Part shown: one piece after another, positions 16,857 through 25,315 of the stretch | How positions within the stretch are numbered: the stretch's first letter is position 1 | How the letters are laid out: each line of letters opens with the position of its first letter | Assembly (NCBI GenBank): GCA_022763825.1 | Contig: JALEQX010000011.1 | Span: 1 to 64,000, forward strand | Direction: 5' to 3' | Origin: Oscillospiraceae bacterium | GTDB taxonomy: Bacteria > Bacillota > Clostridia > Oscillospirales > Acutalibacteraceae | Length of the DNA stretch: 64,000 bases | Notes under the pieces: model-generated | Told to the model about the DNA's origin: nothing | The model's input: only the letters and a program-made list of their open reading frames with translations | The model's database searches: none | Program-made: the position numbers and the translations under genes

Positions 16857-18449
16857 ATGTATACTCAGGAAATGATAGAATCAATGAAAAAGGTCGCGGC
16901 TAACCGCGAGGCTAACGCAGTGCTTGAGCCCAGACGTATGACTGCCGACGAGAAGGATACCCTTCTTGCAACGTATCATCCCGACTATAAGCAGAATGAA
17001 TTCAGAGTTCTCACCGTAGGCCCCAATAAGGGCGAAAAGGTTCCCACGGAGCTGTGCGGACTTTTACAGGCGGATTCGAGAATCAAGGATATGAAAATCG
17101 ACCTCGAGCATCCCGATTATGACACCGACGTTCTTATCATAGGCGGCGGCGGAGCCGGCGCAAGCGCGGCTATCGAGGCTAACAACACCGGCGCTGACGT
17201 TATGGTTGTTACGAAACTTCGTATGGGCGACGCAAATACCATGATGGCTGAGGGCGGAATTCAGGCGGCGGATAAGCCCAACGATTCTCCCGCAATCCAT
17301 TACGTAGACGCGTTCGGCGGCGGACATTTCGCGGCAAAGCCCGAGCTTCTTTACACTCTCGTTACCGAGGCTCCCGAGGCTATTCAGTGGCTCAACGATC
17401 TCGGAGTTGAATTTGACAAGGCTCCCGACGGAACCATGCTCACGACCCATGGCGGCGGAACCTCGAGAAAGAGAATGCACGCGGCTAAGGATTACTCCGG
17501 TATGGAGATAATGCGTACGCTACGCGACGAAGTTCTCAACAGAGGCATTCCCGTAGTTGACTTCACGGCGGCTATCGAGCTTATCCTCGACGAAAACGGC
17601 AAGGCGGCAGGCGCCGTTCTTATGAACATGGAGACTAAGGAAATACTTGTTGCAAGAGCAAAGACCGTTATTATCGCAACGGGCGGAGCCGGCAGACTTC
17701 ACTATCAGGGATTTCCGACGTCGAACCATTACGGCGCGACTGCCGACGGACTTATCCTCGGTTACAGAGCGGGGGCAAAACTCCTGTATGCAGACACTCT
17801 CCAGTACCATCCCACGGGGGCGGCATATCCCGAGCAGATTTTCGGCGCGCTCGTTACCGAAAAAGTGCGTTCAATCGGCGCAAAACTTATCAACGTTGAC
17901 GGCGAGGCATTTATGCATCCCCTTGAGACAAGAGACGTTTCCGCGGCTTCGATAATCCGCGAGTGTTCCGATAGAAACAAGGGTGTTCACACCGGTTCGG
18001 GCGTAGGCGTATGGCTCGACACCCCGATGATTGAGGTTAAGAACGGTGAGGGAACAATCGAGAAGAGAATCCCCGCAATGATGCGTATGTTTGCAAAATA
18101 CGGTATTGATATAAGAAAAGAGCCTATTCTCGTTTACCCGACTCTCCACTATCAGAACGGCGGACTCGATATTAATTCCGATTGCATGACCGGAGTTGAG
18201 AACCTCTATGTAGCGGGCGAGGCTGTCGGAGGAATCCACGGCAGAAACCGTCTTATGGGCAACTCGCTTCTTGACATTATTGTTTTCGGCAGAAACGCAG
18301 GACGCAATGCGGGCAATAAGTCAAAGGACGTAACACTTTCAAAACTTACTCTCGAACATGTTGACAAGTTCGAAAAAGAACTTGCCGACGCAGGAATCAA
18401 GCCCGAGATTGTATCTCCCAAGCTTCTTCCCGATTACGCAAGAAAGTAA
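16857..18449 (+). CDS. Fumarate reductase flavoprotein subunit, soluble type
   Basis: 530-residue FAD protein of the SdhA/FrdA/NadB family, reducing fumarate to succinate. The FAD motif VLIIGGGGAGASAAIE lies near residue 96 after an unusual N-terminal extension. Active-site segments are QYHPTGAAYPE, TRDVSAASIIRE, TLHYQNGGLDI and GIHGRNRLMGNSL. The segment where SdhA/FrdA has a His covalently holding FAD (HTVAAEGG) reads NTMMAEGG here, so FAD should be bound non-covalently. A rho-independent terminator follows, ending the operon. An L-aspartate oxidase is less likely given the FrdB partner. Confidence 0.9.
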   Translation: MYTQEMIESMKKVAANREANAVLEPRRMTADEKDTLLATYHPDYKQNEFRVLTVGPNKGEKVPTELCGLLQADSRIKDMKIDLEHPDYDTDVLIIGGGGAGASAAIEANNTGADVMVVTKLRMGDANTMMAEGGIQAADKPNDSPAIHYVDAFGGGHFAAKPELLYTLVTEAPEAIQWLNDLGVEFDKAPDGTMLTTHGGGTSRKRMHAAKDYSGMEIMRTLRDEVLNRGIPVVDFTAAIELILDENGKAAGAVLMNMETKEILVARAKTVIIATGGAGRLHYQGFPTSNHYGATADGLILGYRAGAKLLYADTLQYHPTGAAYPEQIFGALVTEKVRSIGAKLINVDGEAFMHPLETRDVSAASIIRECSDRNKGVHTGSGVGVWLDTPMIEVKNGEGTIEKRIPAMMRMFAKYGIDIRKEPILVYPTLHYQNGGLDINSDCMTGVENLYVAGEAVGGIHGRNRLMGNSLLDIIVFGRNAGRNAGNKSKDVTLSKLTLEHVDKFEKELADAGIKPEIVSPKLLPDYARK

Positions 18450-18468
18450 ATTTATAATTATAATGCAT

Positions 18469-18541
18469 GACCGGCGGCGAGACGGCGACTTAATCTCCGC
18501 CGTACGGAAAAGTTCGCCGGTCTGCCTTTTTTTGTTTTTTT
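18469..18541 (+). terminator. Terminator after the fumarate reductase gene
   Basis: GACCGGCG (18469-18476) pairs with CGCCGGTC (18515-18522), with an internal GC-rich hairpin, followed by TTTTTTTG and TTTTTTTG runs. Confidence 0.85.
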
Positions 18542-18571
18542 GTAAAGGTTAATATTTCGGAGGAAAAGTAT

Positions 18572-19822
18572 ATGAGTTTGTTCGGGGGGGTTATATCCGT
18601 ACAGGGTATAACGTTTCTTATGTTTTCGGTGTTCTGCATCGCGGCAGTCGGTTATTCGCTGGGCAGAATAACGATTAAGGGTATTGATTTAGGAACAGCG
18701 GGCGTTTTTGTTATTTCTCTTGTTTACGGTATTCTTTTTTCGAATACGTTAAGCAGTACCGTTGTTCAGAAGCTTTCAGACGGCACAAGCGTGGATATCA
18801 GCGGTAACGCTTTAAAAATAATCGAAAATCTGGGACTTGTTTTTTTTGTAACGGCAGTAGGCTTTATTGCAGGTCCTAACTTCTTTAAAAATTTTAAAAA
18901 GAATTATAAATCCTATATATTATTGGGAATAATCATAATCATGTCCGGTGCGCTCGCATGCGTGCTCTGCTATTATATCGGCAAGGGAAGCGAGCCGAAC
19001 CACGACCAGTTCGTTGCGATTCTCGTAGGTCTGATGTCGGGTTCGCTTACGAGTACGCCTGCTTTTTCAGCTTCTAAAGCCGCCGTTGCCGCGGAGTACG
19101 AGGGGGCTGTTTCCGTAGGCTACGGTATCGCGTATCTTTTCGGCGTTATCGGCGTAGTTCTTTTCGTTCAGCTTATGCCTAAAATCATGAAGGCGGATAT
19201 GAACAAGGAACGCGAAAAAATAATGCTTGTCGATACGGGCTCGAAAAAAGAGTACAAGGGAAAACTGCTTGAAATGGACGGCTTCGGACTTATGCCGTTT
19301 GCTCTCGCGGTATTAATAGGTATTGTTGTCGGAAGCATTAAGATTCCCCTTTCGTCAAAGGGGCTTTCGGGTACGACGTTCTCTCTGACAACGACGGGCG
19401 GAACGCTTGTTACGGCTCTCGTTTTCGGTCACTTCGGACATTTCGGCAGGGTGAATATGATGCCCAATAAAAAGGTTCTCGAGACATTCCGCGAATTAGG
19501 TCTTATGCTCTTCCTTATCGGAGCGGGCGTAGGCGGCGGTGCTAAATTCGTACAGTATTTCAAGGGAATATACTTTGTCTACGGAATGATTATGACGATT
19601 GTTCCGATGATAATCGGCTTCCTGTTTGCGAAATTCGTACTCAAATTACCGCTTCTCAATAACCTCGGTTCGATTACCGGCGGTATGACGAGCACTCCCG
19701 CTCTCGGAACGCTCATAAATACTGCGGGAACCGACGACGTAGCTTCGGCGTACGCTTCGACCTACCCGATAGCTCTTATCTCGGTAGTCCTCGCTTCTCA
19801 GTTTATTATAATGTGGCTTTAA
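18572..19822 (+). CDS. AspT-type aspartate:alanine exchanger family transporter
   Basis: 416-residue membrane protein with about ten hydrophobic helices. The duplicated YidE/YbjL/AspT domain is visible as two signature segments, GSLTSTPAFSASKAAV in the first half and GGMTSTPALGTLI in the second. AspT members exchange small dicarboxylates or amino acids. Placed just after the fumarate reductase operon, it could export succinate or exchange it for aspartate, malate or fumarate. The start has GGAGGAAAAG upstream. Codons 5-7 lie in a seven-G tract (18584-18590), a possible slippage site. No TrkA-C loop is apparent between the halves. Confidence 0.85.
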   Translation: MSLFGGVISVQGITFLMFSVFCIAAVGYSLGRITIKGIDLGTAGVFVISLVYGILFSNTLSSTVVQKLSDGTSVDISGNALKIIENLGLVFFVTAVGFIAGPNFFKNFKKNYKSYILLGIIIIMSGALACVLCYYIGKGSEPNHDQFVAILVGLMSGSLTSTPAFSASKAAVAAEYEGAVSVGYGIAYLFGVIGVVLFVQLMPKIMKADMNKEREKIMLVDTGSKKEYKGKLLEMDGFGLMPFALAVLIGIVVGSIKIPLSSKGLSGTTFSLTTTGGTLVTALVFGHFGHFGRVNMMPNKKVLETFRELGLMLFLIGAGVGGGAKFVQYFKGIYFVYGMIMTIVPMIIGFLFAKFVLKLPLLNNLGSITGGMTSTPALGTLINTAGTDDVASAYASTYPIALISVVLASQFIIMWL

Positions 19823-19871
19823 TTTTTGAGATTCGGAGTTTTCCGTTAGATTTTTAAAAATTGAAAATAAG

Positions 19872-19910
19872 ACAGCGACTGTCGTTTGTTACGGCGGACG
19901 CTGTTTTTTT
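19872..19910 (+). terminator. Terminator of the AspT-type transporter gene
   Basis: ACAGCG...CGCTGT with a longer imperfect stem (GTCG with CGGC) followed by TTTTTTT. Confidence 0.8.
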
Positions 19911-19931
19911 GTCAAAAAATATAAAAAAGTG

Positions 19932-19961
19932 TTGACAAATATTGACGGGGGGGGGTATAAT
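19932..19961 (+). promoter_or_regulatory. Promoter with a poly-G spacer upstream of the dockerin-SGNH gene
   Basis: TTGACA (19932-19937) and TATAAT (19956-19961) are both perfect, separated by 18 bp. The last nine spacer bases are all G (19947-19955). Gain or loss of a G would change the spacing and so promoter strength. An inverted repeat GTCAGA/TCTGAC (19968-19973, 19988-19993) follows in the leader. Confidence 0.8.
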
Positions 19962-20014
19962 GGCAATGTCAGATAAGGATAAATTTGTCTGACGTGAAAA
20001 ACGGAGGGCTCCCG

Positions 20015-21628
20015 ATGAAATCAACACTTAAAAAATTATTTTCTCTTATAATATCGGTTATCGCCGTGTTTGTTATTATTATCGGACTTGCGCCGAACGG
20101 CAGTACCCGGGCTTTATTCGGATTCAAAAGCGGTGCGGTTTATGTTACCGCCGATGAAAATTTAAAGAAATTAACCGTCATTCCTACTGCTGCCGAAAAA
20201 ATAACAGAGGATGATATTTCCAAAGCATTAAAAAAGAATATAAAACTGCCCGACGGCGAATCAGTCAAAAACGGGGCGGAAATTATAATTGACAGGGAAA
20301 AATATCTGCTTATAATTAAAGGCGACGCACTTTCCGACGGAATGATAACGGCAGGCGACGCACGCGCAGTTCTCAGAATTACGGCAAGACTCGACGATGC
20401 CTCGGACGCGGTGCGCGACGCTTCGGATATCAATTCCGACGGAAAAATTACAGCGTCAGAGGCAAGAGACGTGCTGAGATTTATTGCAAAACTTACAGAC
20501 AGACTTTTTAATTATACAGAAGATAAAACGAATTTGTCGGAGAGTATAAAAGACGAAATAAATTCTTTGCCGTCAGGTTCAAAACATACGGAAAAGCCGA
20601 CGGAAACTTCAACTAAAAAACAGCAGAGCACTGTCGCGGAGAAGACGACGGTGAAAATGCCTGAGACTTCGACAGAGCCGACAACGGTGAAAAAGCCGGA
20701 GCCGACAGCCGAAATTACAACGGAAAAGCGCACGGAAACGACGACTGAAATTACAACAAAACAGCAGTCCGAAACAACATCGGAACCGCAGATTACGACC
20801 GAAAATACGTCAAAGAACGATTACGAAAATGTTTCACATCCATATGAAGAAGAGAGCAGTCTCCCCGAAAAAGAAAACAAAAAAATAATTTGGGTTGCTA
20901 TAGGAGATTCAAAAACGGATTTTAATAACAACGGCGTATCAAGACCCGATAACTATCCGTATTGGATAGCGTTAAGAAATCCTCAGCTTGAGCTTATAAA
21001 CCTCGGCTCCGCGGGAGGAATGATAACGAACGAGAGAGTTAAAAATCCCGGAGATACGAAGGTTATTTATCCGAGCATGTATACCATGGCGACGAGAATT
21101 AATGAAAAGCCGGATATTATAACCGTTGCCGGAGGATTTAACGACTGGAATTGGTGCGTGTCTTTGGGCGAATTTACGACGGATATATCGTCATATGATA
21201 CGAGCGCGGATTCTTATGTTTCCAATTACGGCGTAACGTTTCCGCTTAAAAATACGTTCTATATGGGCGTATACAGACTTGCGCAGTATTTAAAAACAAC
21301 TTATCCCGATACGCCTATTCTTTGGATAACGCCCTGTCCGACCGCGAGAAATAACTACGGAGGACCGAACGGACACGACGTCAATCAGCCGTTATCCGCT
21401 TATGTACATGCGATAAAGGACGTATGCGATTATTTTGAGATACCCGTTTGCGATATGTCGAACGAAACCTCGGTTCCGTATTATACGCCGGAGGATTTAA
21501 AAAAATACTGGCGCGGCGGCGACGGTATTCACCCCAACGGCAAGTCGTCCGAGGTCTACAGTTATAAAGTAGAAGAATACATGAAAAAGGCGTACGAGGA
21601 TTACGGCTTAAAATGGGATATTAATTAA
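20015..21628 (+). CDS. Secreted dockerin protein with SGNH/GDSL hydrolase domain
   Basis: 537-residue extracellular protein. An N-terminal hydrophobic signal (SLIISVIAVFVIIIGLAP) is followed by a dockerin-type pair near residues 110-165 (GDALSDGMITAGDARAVLR, DINSDGKITASEARDVLR). A Thr/Glu/Lys-rich linker of about 90 residues follows. The SGNH hydrolase domain starts at IIWVAIGDSKTDF and ends with the catalytic DGIHPN; GFNDWNW supplies the Asn block. It is probably a carbohydrate esterase tethered through a cohesin. The start is ATG 20015 behind GGAGGG. The dockerin is internal, which is unusual. Confidence 0.88.
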   Translation: MKSTLKKLFSLIISVIAVFVIIIGLAPNGSTRALFGFKSGAVYVTADENLKKLTVIPTAAEKITEDDISKALKKNIKLPDGESVKNGAEIIIDREKYLLIIKGDALSDGMITAGDARAVLRITARLDDASDAVRDASDINSDGKITASEARDVLRFIAKLTDRLFNYTEDKTNLSESIKDEINSLPSGSKHTEKPTETSTKKQQSTVAEKTTVKMPETSTEPTTVKKPEPTAEITTEKRTETTTEITTKQQSETTSEPQITTENTSKNDYENVSHPYEEESSLPEKENKKIIWVAIGDSKTDFNNNGVSRPDNYPYWIALRNPQLELINLGSAGGMITNERVKNPGDTKVIYPSMYTMATRINEKPDIITVAGGFNDWNWCVSLGEFTTDISSYDTSADSYVSNYGVTFPLKNTFYMGVYRLAQYLKTTYPDTPILWITPCPTARNNYGGPNGHDVNQPLSAYVHAIKDVCDYFEIPVCDMSNETSVPYYTPEDLKKYWRGGDGIHPNGKSSEVYSYKVEEYMKKAYEDYGLKWDIN

Positions 21629-21640
21629 AATATAACGTAA

Positions 21641-21680
21641 AATCACCGTCTGCGATGAAATTTCGCGGGCGGTGATTTTT
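21641..21680 (+). terminator. Terminator of the dockerin-SGNH gene
   Basis: AATCACCGTCTGCG pairs with CGCGGGCGGTGATT, followed by TTTT; the stem includes G-U pairs. Confidence 0.82.
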
Positions 21681-21706
21681 GCATTTGTTTTTTTAGAAAA
21701 ATATTG

Positions 21707-22330
21707 TTATTTATATAATTCGAGAATTGCGTTTTCGATATCGTCGGCTACCTCGTCGATCGATCTCGACGCGTCGATAATTTTTATATTTTCGTCGTCT
21801 TTTAACATGTTGATAACCTCATAAAAACGTGCGCGTATGTCCGTAAGATACGGGATATTTTCATAGATTTCTATATCGTCCGAGCTTCTTGCCGAGTTTA
21901 TTCTCTGCATGCTGACCTCGGGCGTAAGGTCGAGAAATATGCACAAGTCGGGTTTTCTGATGTCCTCGCAGCCGAGATTGAGTCCCTTAAGCCAGTCCAT
22001 GCCGACATCAACGCCCTGGTACGCGAGTGTGGAATAATAATATCTGTCGCACAGAACCGTTTCTCCGCGGTTTAAATGCGCGTTTATGCCGTCGTCGGGG
22101 TCGGTGTTATGCTCAATCCTGTCGGCTGTAAAAACAGCCGCGCAGAGCGTTTTTGAGGCGGGTCTGCCGGAGAGATATTCACGGCACAGTTTACCGTATG
22201 TATTTTTTGTCGGCTCTGCGGTGACGTGAGTTTTTATCAATCTTTTTTCAAGCCTTTCGGCTGTAATTTTTGTCTGAGTGGTCTTACCGCTGCCGTCGAG
22301 CCCCTCGATAACTATAAATTTAGAATCCAT
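21707..22330 (-). CDS. tmk: Thymidylate kinase
   Basis: Phosphorylates dTMP to dTDP for DNA synthesis. The P-loop is EGLDGSGKTTQ, the DR(Y/H) motif is LCDRYYYSTLAYQG, and the nucleotide-binding helix starts FTADRIEH. The 207 residues are standard. It abuts the stop codon region of the upstream rsmA gene and ends the zapA-dut-dnaD-dnaC-rsmA-tmk gene run on the minus strand. Confidence 0.95.
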   Translation of the reverse strand: MDSKFIVIEGLDGSGKTTQTKITAERLEKRLIKTHVTAEPTKNTYGKLCREYLSGRPASKTLCAAVFTADRIEHNTDPDDGINAHLNRGETVLCDRYYYSTLAYQGVDVGMDWLKGLNLGCEDIRKPDLCIFLDLTPEVSMQRINSARSSDDIEIYENIPYLTDIRARFYEVINMLKDDENIKIIDASRSIDEVADDIENAILELYK

Positions 22331-23206
22331 TTATTTTTTTTCTCCCGTCAGTTTGTATAATTCATTGCTTAACCGGCACAATTCGTCCATTGTCAGAGCC
22401 TCTGCGCGGACATTTGTCCGAAGCCCGGCGTTTTCGAGAGCGGAGTTTACCGTGTTTTTATCAAGTCCGAGTGCGGAAGACAGTCCGTTTGCAGCTGTTT
22501 TTCTGCGAAGTGAAAAAGCCCCGCGGACGGTTTTGAAAAAGAATTTTTCATCCGCGATATCGAAATCCTTTGTCTTTCTTATGTCAAGTCTGATAACGGC
22601 GCTGTCGACATTCGGCGAGGGCATAAAGCAGTCCCGCGGTACCTTGAAAAGCTCGCGCGCCTTCGCATAGTAATTTACCGCCGCCGTAACCGCGCCCGAC
22701 TGTCTTGAGCCGACCTCGGCGCACAGTCTTTCTCCCGCTTCAAGCTGAACCATGACCGTTATCGTTTTAAAATCGATTCGGCTTTCAAGAAGCATCATTA
22801 TAATCGGTGAGGTTATATAGTAGGGGAGATTCGCGCAGACGCATACGTCCGAGCAGTCTGAAAAATTATCGTCAATCAGTTTTTTTAAGTCGATTTTCAT
22901 AATGTCGGCGTTTATGACGTCGATGTTGTCAAAATCCGATAACGTCTCGGAGAGTATCGGCAGAAGTCTCGTATCAAGCTCGACGGAAACGACCTTTTTC
23001 GCGCGTTTTGCAAGCTCGGCGGTCAGAACTCCGACTCCGGCTCCTATTTCGATAACGCCCGAATTTTCGGTAATTCCGGACATCTGAGCCATGTTAGGGC
23101 AAACGTCAGGGTCGATTATGAAATTCTGTCCGAGTCCTTTTGAAAAAGAGAATCCGTGACGGGACATTATTCTTTTTATAACGTTTATATTTGTTAATTC
23201 GTACAT
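22331..23206 (-). CDS. rsmA: 16S rRNA dimethyladenosine transferase
   Basis: Dimethylates the two adjacent adenosines in the 3'-terminal helix of 16S rRNA. The N-terminus has KGLGQNFIIDPDV; the SAM-binding motif is VIEIGAGVGVLT; the catalytic motif NLPYYITSPI matches the N6-adenine methyltransferase NLPY. A helical C-terminal domain follows. I start it at ATG 23206 (MYELTNINVIKRIM) with AAAGGA upstream; a frame continuing to 23251 overlaps dnaC without a ribosome site. Length 291 residues. Confidence 0.95.
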   Translation of the reverse strand: MYELTNINVIKRIMSRHGFSFSKGLGQNFIIDPDVCPNMAQMSGITENSGVIEIGAGVGVLTAELAKRAKKVVSVELDTRLLPILSETLSDFDNIDVINADIMKIDLKKLIDDNFSDCSDVCVCANLPYYITSPIIMMLLESRIDFKTITVMVQLEAGERLCAEVGSRQSGAVTAAVNYYAKARELFKVPRDCFMPSPNVDSAVIRLDIRKTKDFDIADEKFFFKTVRGAFSLRRKTAANGLSSALGLDKNTVNSALENAGLRTNVRAEALTMDELCRLSNELYKLTGEKK

Positions 23207-23216
23207 AAAAAATCCT

Positions 23217-24170
23217 TTATTTCTTAAGCTGACGGATATCTTTTCCGACAAAATTAAGCGCCTGATATTCGCTTATAAGACGCGACGTTACACGGCGGGA
23301 GTATCGTTTTTCAAGCTGAGCGGGAGTGAGATTCGTGCTGATTATCGTAGGTTTGCCCGTAAGCATGCGGTTGTTTACGATGTTGTAAAATACGGACACG
23401 GTAAACGACGTTGAAAACTCGGCTCCGAGGTCGTCAATTATCAAAAGGTCGGAATCCGTTATGATTTCCTCCGTGTTTTCGTCGGATTTAAAACGGTTGA
23501 AATGCTCGTTTTCTATTCTCGAAAAGAACGACTGAGCCGAACCGTAAATGACGTTGTAACCTTTTTTTATGGCCTCTCCGGCTATTGCGAGCGACAGGTG
23601 GGTTTTGCCAAGTCCGGTTTCGCCCATCATTATAATGCTGTATGAATCCATGCCGAAATCCTCGGCGTACGACACGCAGTAATTGAAAATTTTGCTCATA
23701 ATGACGCGGTCGTTTCCCTCGTAATAGCTTAAATCAAAATCGTCGAAAGATGAGAGCTTCAACGGCGACGTCCTGCTCAGCTGTTCCATTGCGATGTGTT
23801 TTAAAAGCTGTTTGTGGCATGTGCAAATTTTACCCTCGAAAAAGCCGGAGTCGGAGCATTTTTTGCATGTGTACGGCGTTTCGAGATAGTCCTCGGGGAG
23901 TCCCGCGTCTTTTAAAAGCGAGGCGATGTCGGACTGAGCCTTCAGGTTGCAGTCTCTTAATTTTTCTATATATTCGGCGGCGTTTTCGCCCATTCCGATA
24001 ACCTTGAGAACTCCGAACGCCGATTCCTTCATCTTTTTTTCAATTTCGAGATACTGCGGTCTCATTGCGGCAAACGCATCGCGGTGCTCGCGCTGAGTCA
24101 TTTCAGCTTTGCTCTTCCTTTTTGCGAGTTCGTCGCGTGCAAGCTCGAAAATCTTGCTTCCGAACGGCAT
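23217..24170 (-). CDS. DnaC/DnaI-like ATP-binding helicase loader
   Basis: AAA+ protein of the DnaC/DnaI/IstB group that loads replicative helicase. The Walker A motif is GETGLGKTHLSLA, Walker B is LLIIDDLGAE, and sensor residues follow at IISTNLTPAQL. The N-terminal part has a Cys4 zinc site, CKKCSDSGFFEGKICTCH, typical of DnaI. The neighbouring gene is a DnaD-like primosome protein, a common Firmicutes pair. Spacing to that gene is 5 bp. Confidence 0.92.
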   Translation of the reverse strand: MPFGSKIFELARDELAKRKSKAEMTQREHRDAFAAMRPQYLEIEKKMKESAFGVLKVIGMGENAAEYIEKLRDCNLKAQSDIASLLKDAGLPEDYLETPYTCKKCSDSGFFEGKICTCHKQLLKHIAMEQLSRTSPLKLSSFDDFDLSYYEGNDRVIMSKIFNYCVSYAEDFGMDSYSIIMMGETGLGKTHLSLAIAGEAIKKGYNVIYGSAQSFFSRIENEHFNRFKSDENTEEIITDSDLLIIDDLGAEFSTSFTVSVFYNIVNNRMLTGKPTIISTNLTPAQLEKRYSRRVTSRLISEYQALNFVGKDIRQLKK

Positions 24171-24175
24171 TTAAA

Positions 24176-25300
24176 TCACCTGCTTTTCTTCGTTTTTGTC
24201 GGGATATCCGCGGGGTTGAACGCTTTTTCTATATCGTATGAAGCCTTGCCGCCTGTCGAGGCGGTAAGTGCGCTTTTCTTTGCTTCGGCAGACTTTTCAC
24301 GGAACTTTTCGTCCTGTTTTTCAACGTCTGTCTGCGTTTTAAATCCCGAATTGTGCCACGCCGTGAGCATGGTATCCATATATTTAAAATTAAGTTTTCC
24401 CGTTTTTTCAATCATTCGCTCATATGCGAAAAAAATCATCTGAGCGTTGTATTCGTATGAATTCGACCATTTTATCAGGTATTCGCGCTGTCTTGACGTC
24501 GGTTTCGGATTGTCAAGTCCCATCATGACCTTAAGCTCGTTCCAAAGTGAATTTACGCCCTCGAGCGCCGCGATTCTCTTAGCGGCTTTTTCGAATGTGT
24601 CGATGTCGTTTTCCGCCCAGTCCTCGCCTATTTTTTCTATGTAACGAACGCTTTTCTTCCCGATTGACTGCGCGTACTCGCACAGCATGACTACAACCTC
24701 CGGGGGCAGTCCTTCGTGGTCGGTCAGGTAGAGAAGACTTGACTGCGTGTCGTAGCCGAGAGTTCTGCCGAAAATGCGCTCAACCTCGAAAAACATACCG
24801 CGTATGTCACGGCTTTCGGTAATTCTCGCCGCAATCTGCTCGTGCGTCGGTCTGACGGCGGGGGGCATAATGTGTTCGGGCTGTATGGGTATTTTATCGG
24901 AAAATACGGAACCGGTTTTTTTGTTTTCTTCAGTTTTAACAGTCGGTTCGGAGGACGTCTCCGTATTTTCAAAAAATGAAATCTGCCCCGACTCTTTGAG
25001 CGTTAACACGGGGGAGAGTGAATTTTCGGTTTGTTTTCTTCCGGTTTCGGGAACTGCGGACGGTTCGCTTATGCTTATAATTCCCGACTCTATCCAGTAC
25101 TGAAGCGCATCGGAAATGTCCGCGCACGGTATGCCAAGCGCGGACGAAACGTCTTGAATTTCGGGTTTCTCCGCACTGTGACGGAAAATCCACAGCAGGA
25201 CTTTGAGCTGAACCGCGCCTGCAAGGCGTATATGCTTGTCCGCAACCGACGACGGCAGTACAAAAACCGAGTCGTACGCGGACGGATTAATTGTTATCAT
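24176..25300 (-). CDS. DnaD/DnaB-domain primosome protein
   Basis: 374-residue replication initiation protein. The N-terminal 80 residues form a winged-helix domain (QLKVLLWIFRHSAEKPEIQDVSSALGI). A variable acidic linker follows. DnaD-domain segments then include MFFEVERIFGRTLGYDTQSSLLYLTDHEGLPPE in two parts and a second region FAYERMIEKTGKLNFKYMDTML. The C-terminal tail is basic. It precedes the DnaC-like loader gene by 5 bp, consistent with joint work in helicase loading. Confidence 0.88.
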   Translation of the reverse strand: MITINPSAYDSVFVLPSSVADKHIRLAGAVQLKVLLWIFRHSAEKPEIQDVSSALGIPCADISDALQYWIESGIISISEPSAVPETGRKQTENSLSPVLTLKESGQISFFENTETSSEPTVKTEENKKTGSVFSDKIPIQPEHIMPPAVRPTHEQIAARITESRDIRGMFFEVERIFGRTLGYDTQSSLLYLTDHEGLPPEVVVMLCEYAQSIGKKSVRYIEKIGEDWAENDIDTFEKAAKRIAALEGVNSLWNELKVMMGLDNPKPTSRQREYLIKWSNSYEYNAQMIFFAYERMIEKTGKLNFKYMDTMLTAWHNSGFKTQTDVEKQDEKFREKSAEAKKSALTASTGGKASYDIEKAFNPADIPTKTKKSR

Positions 25301-25315
25301 GTATAAAAACTCCGA

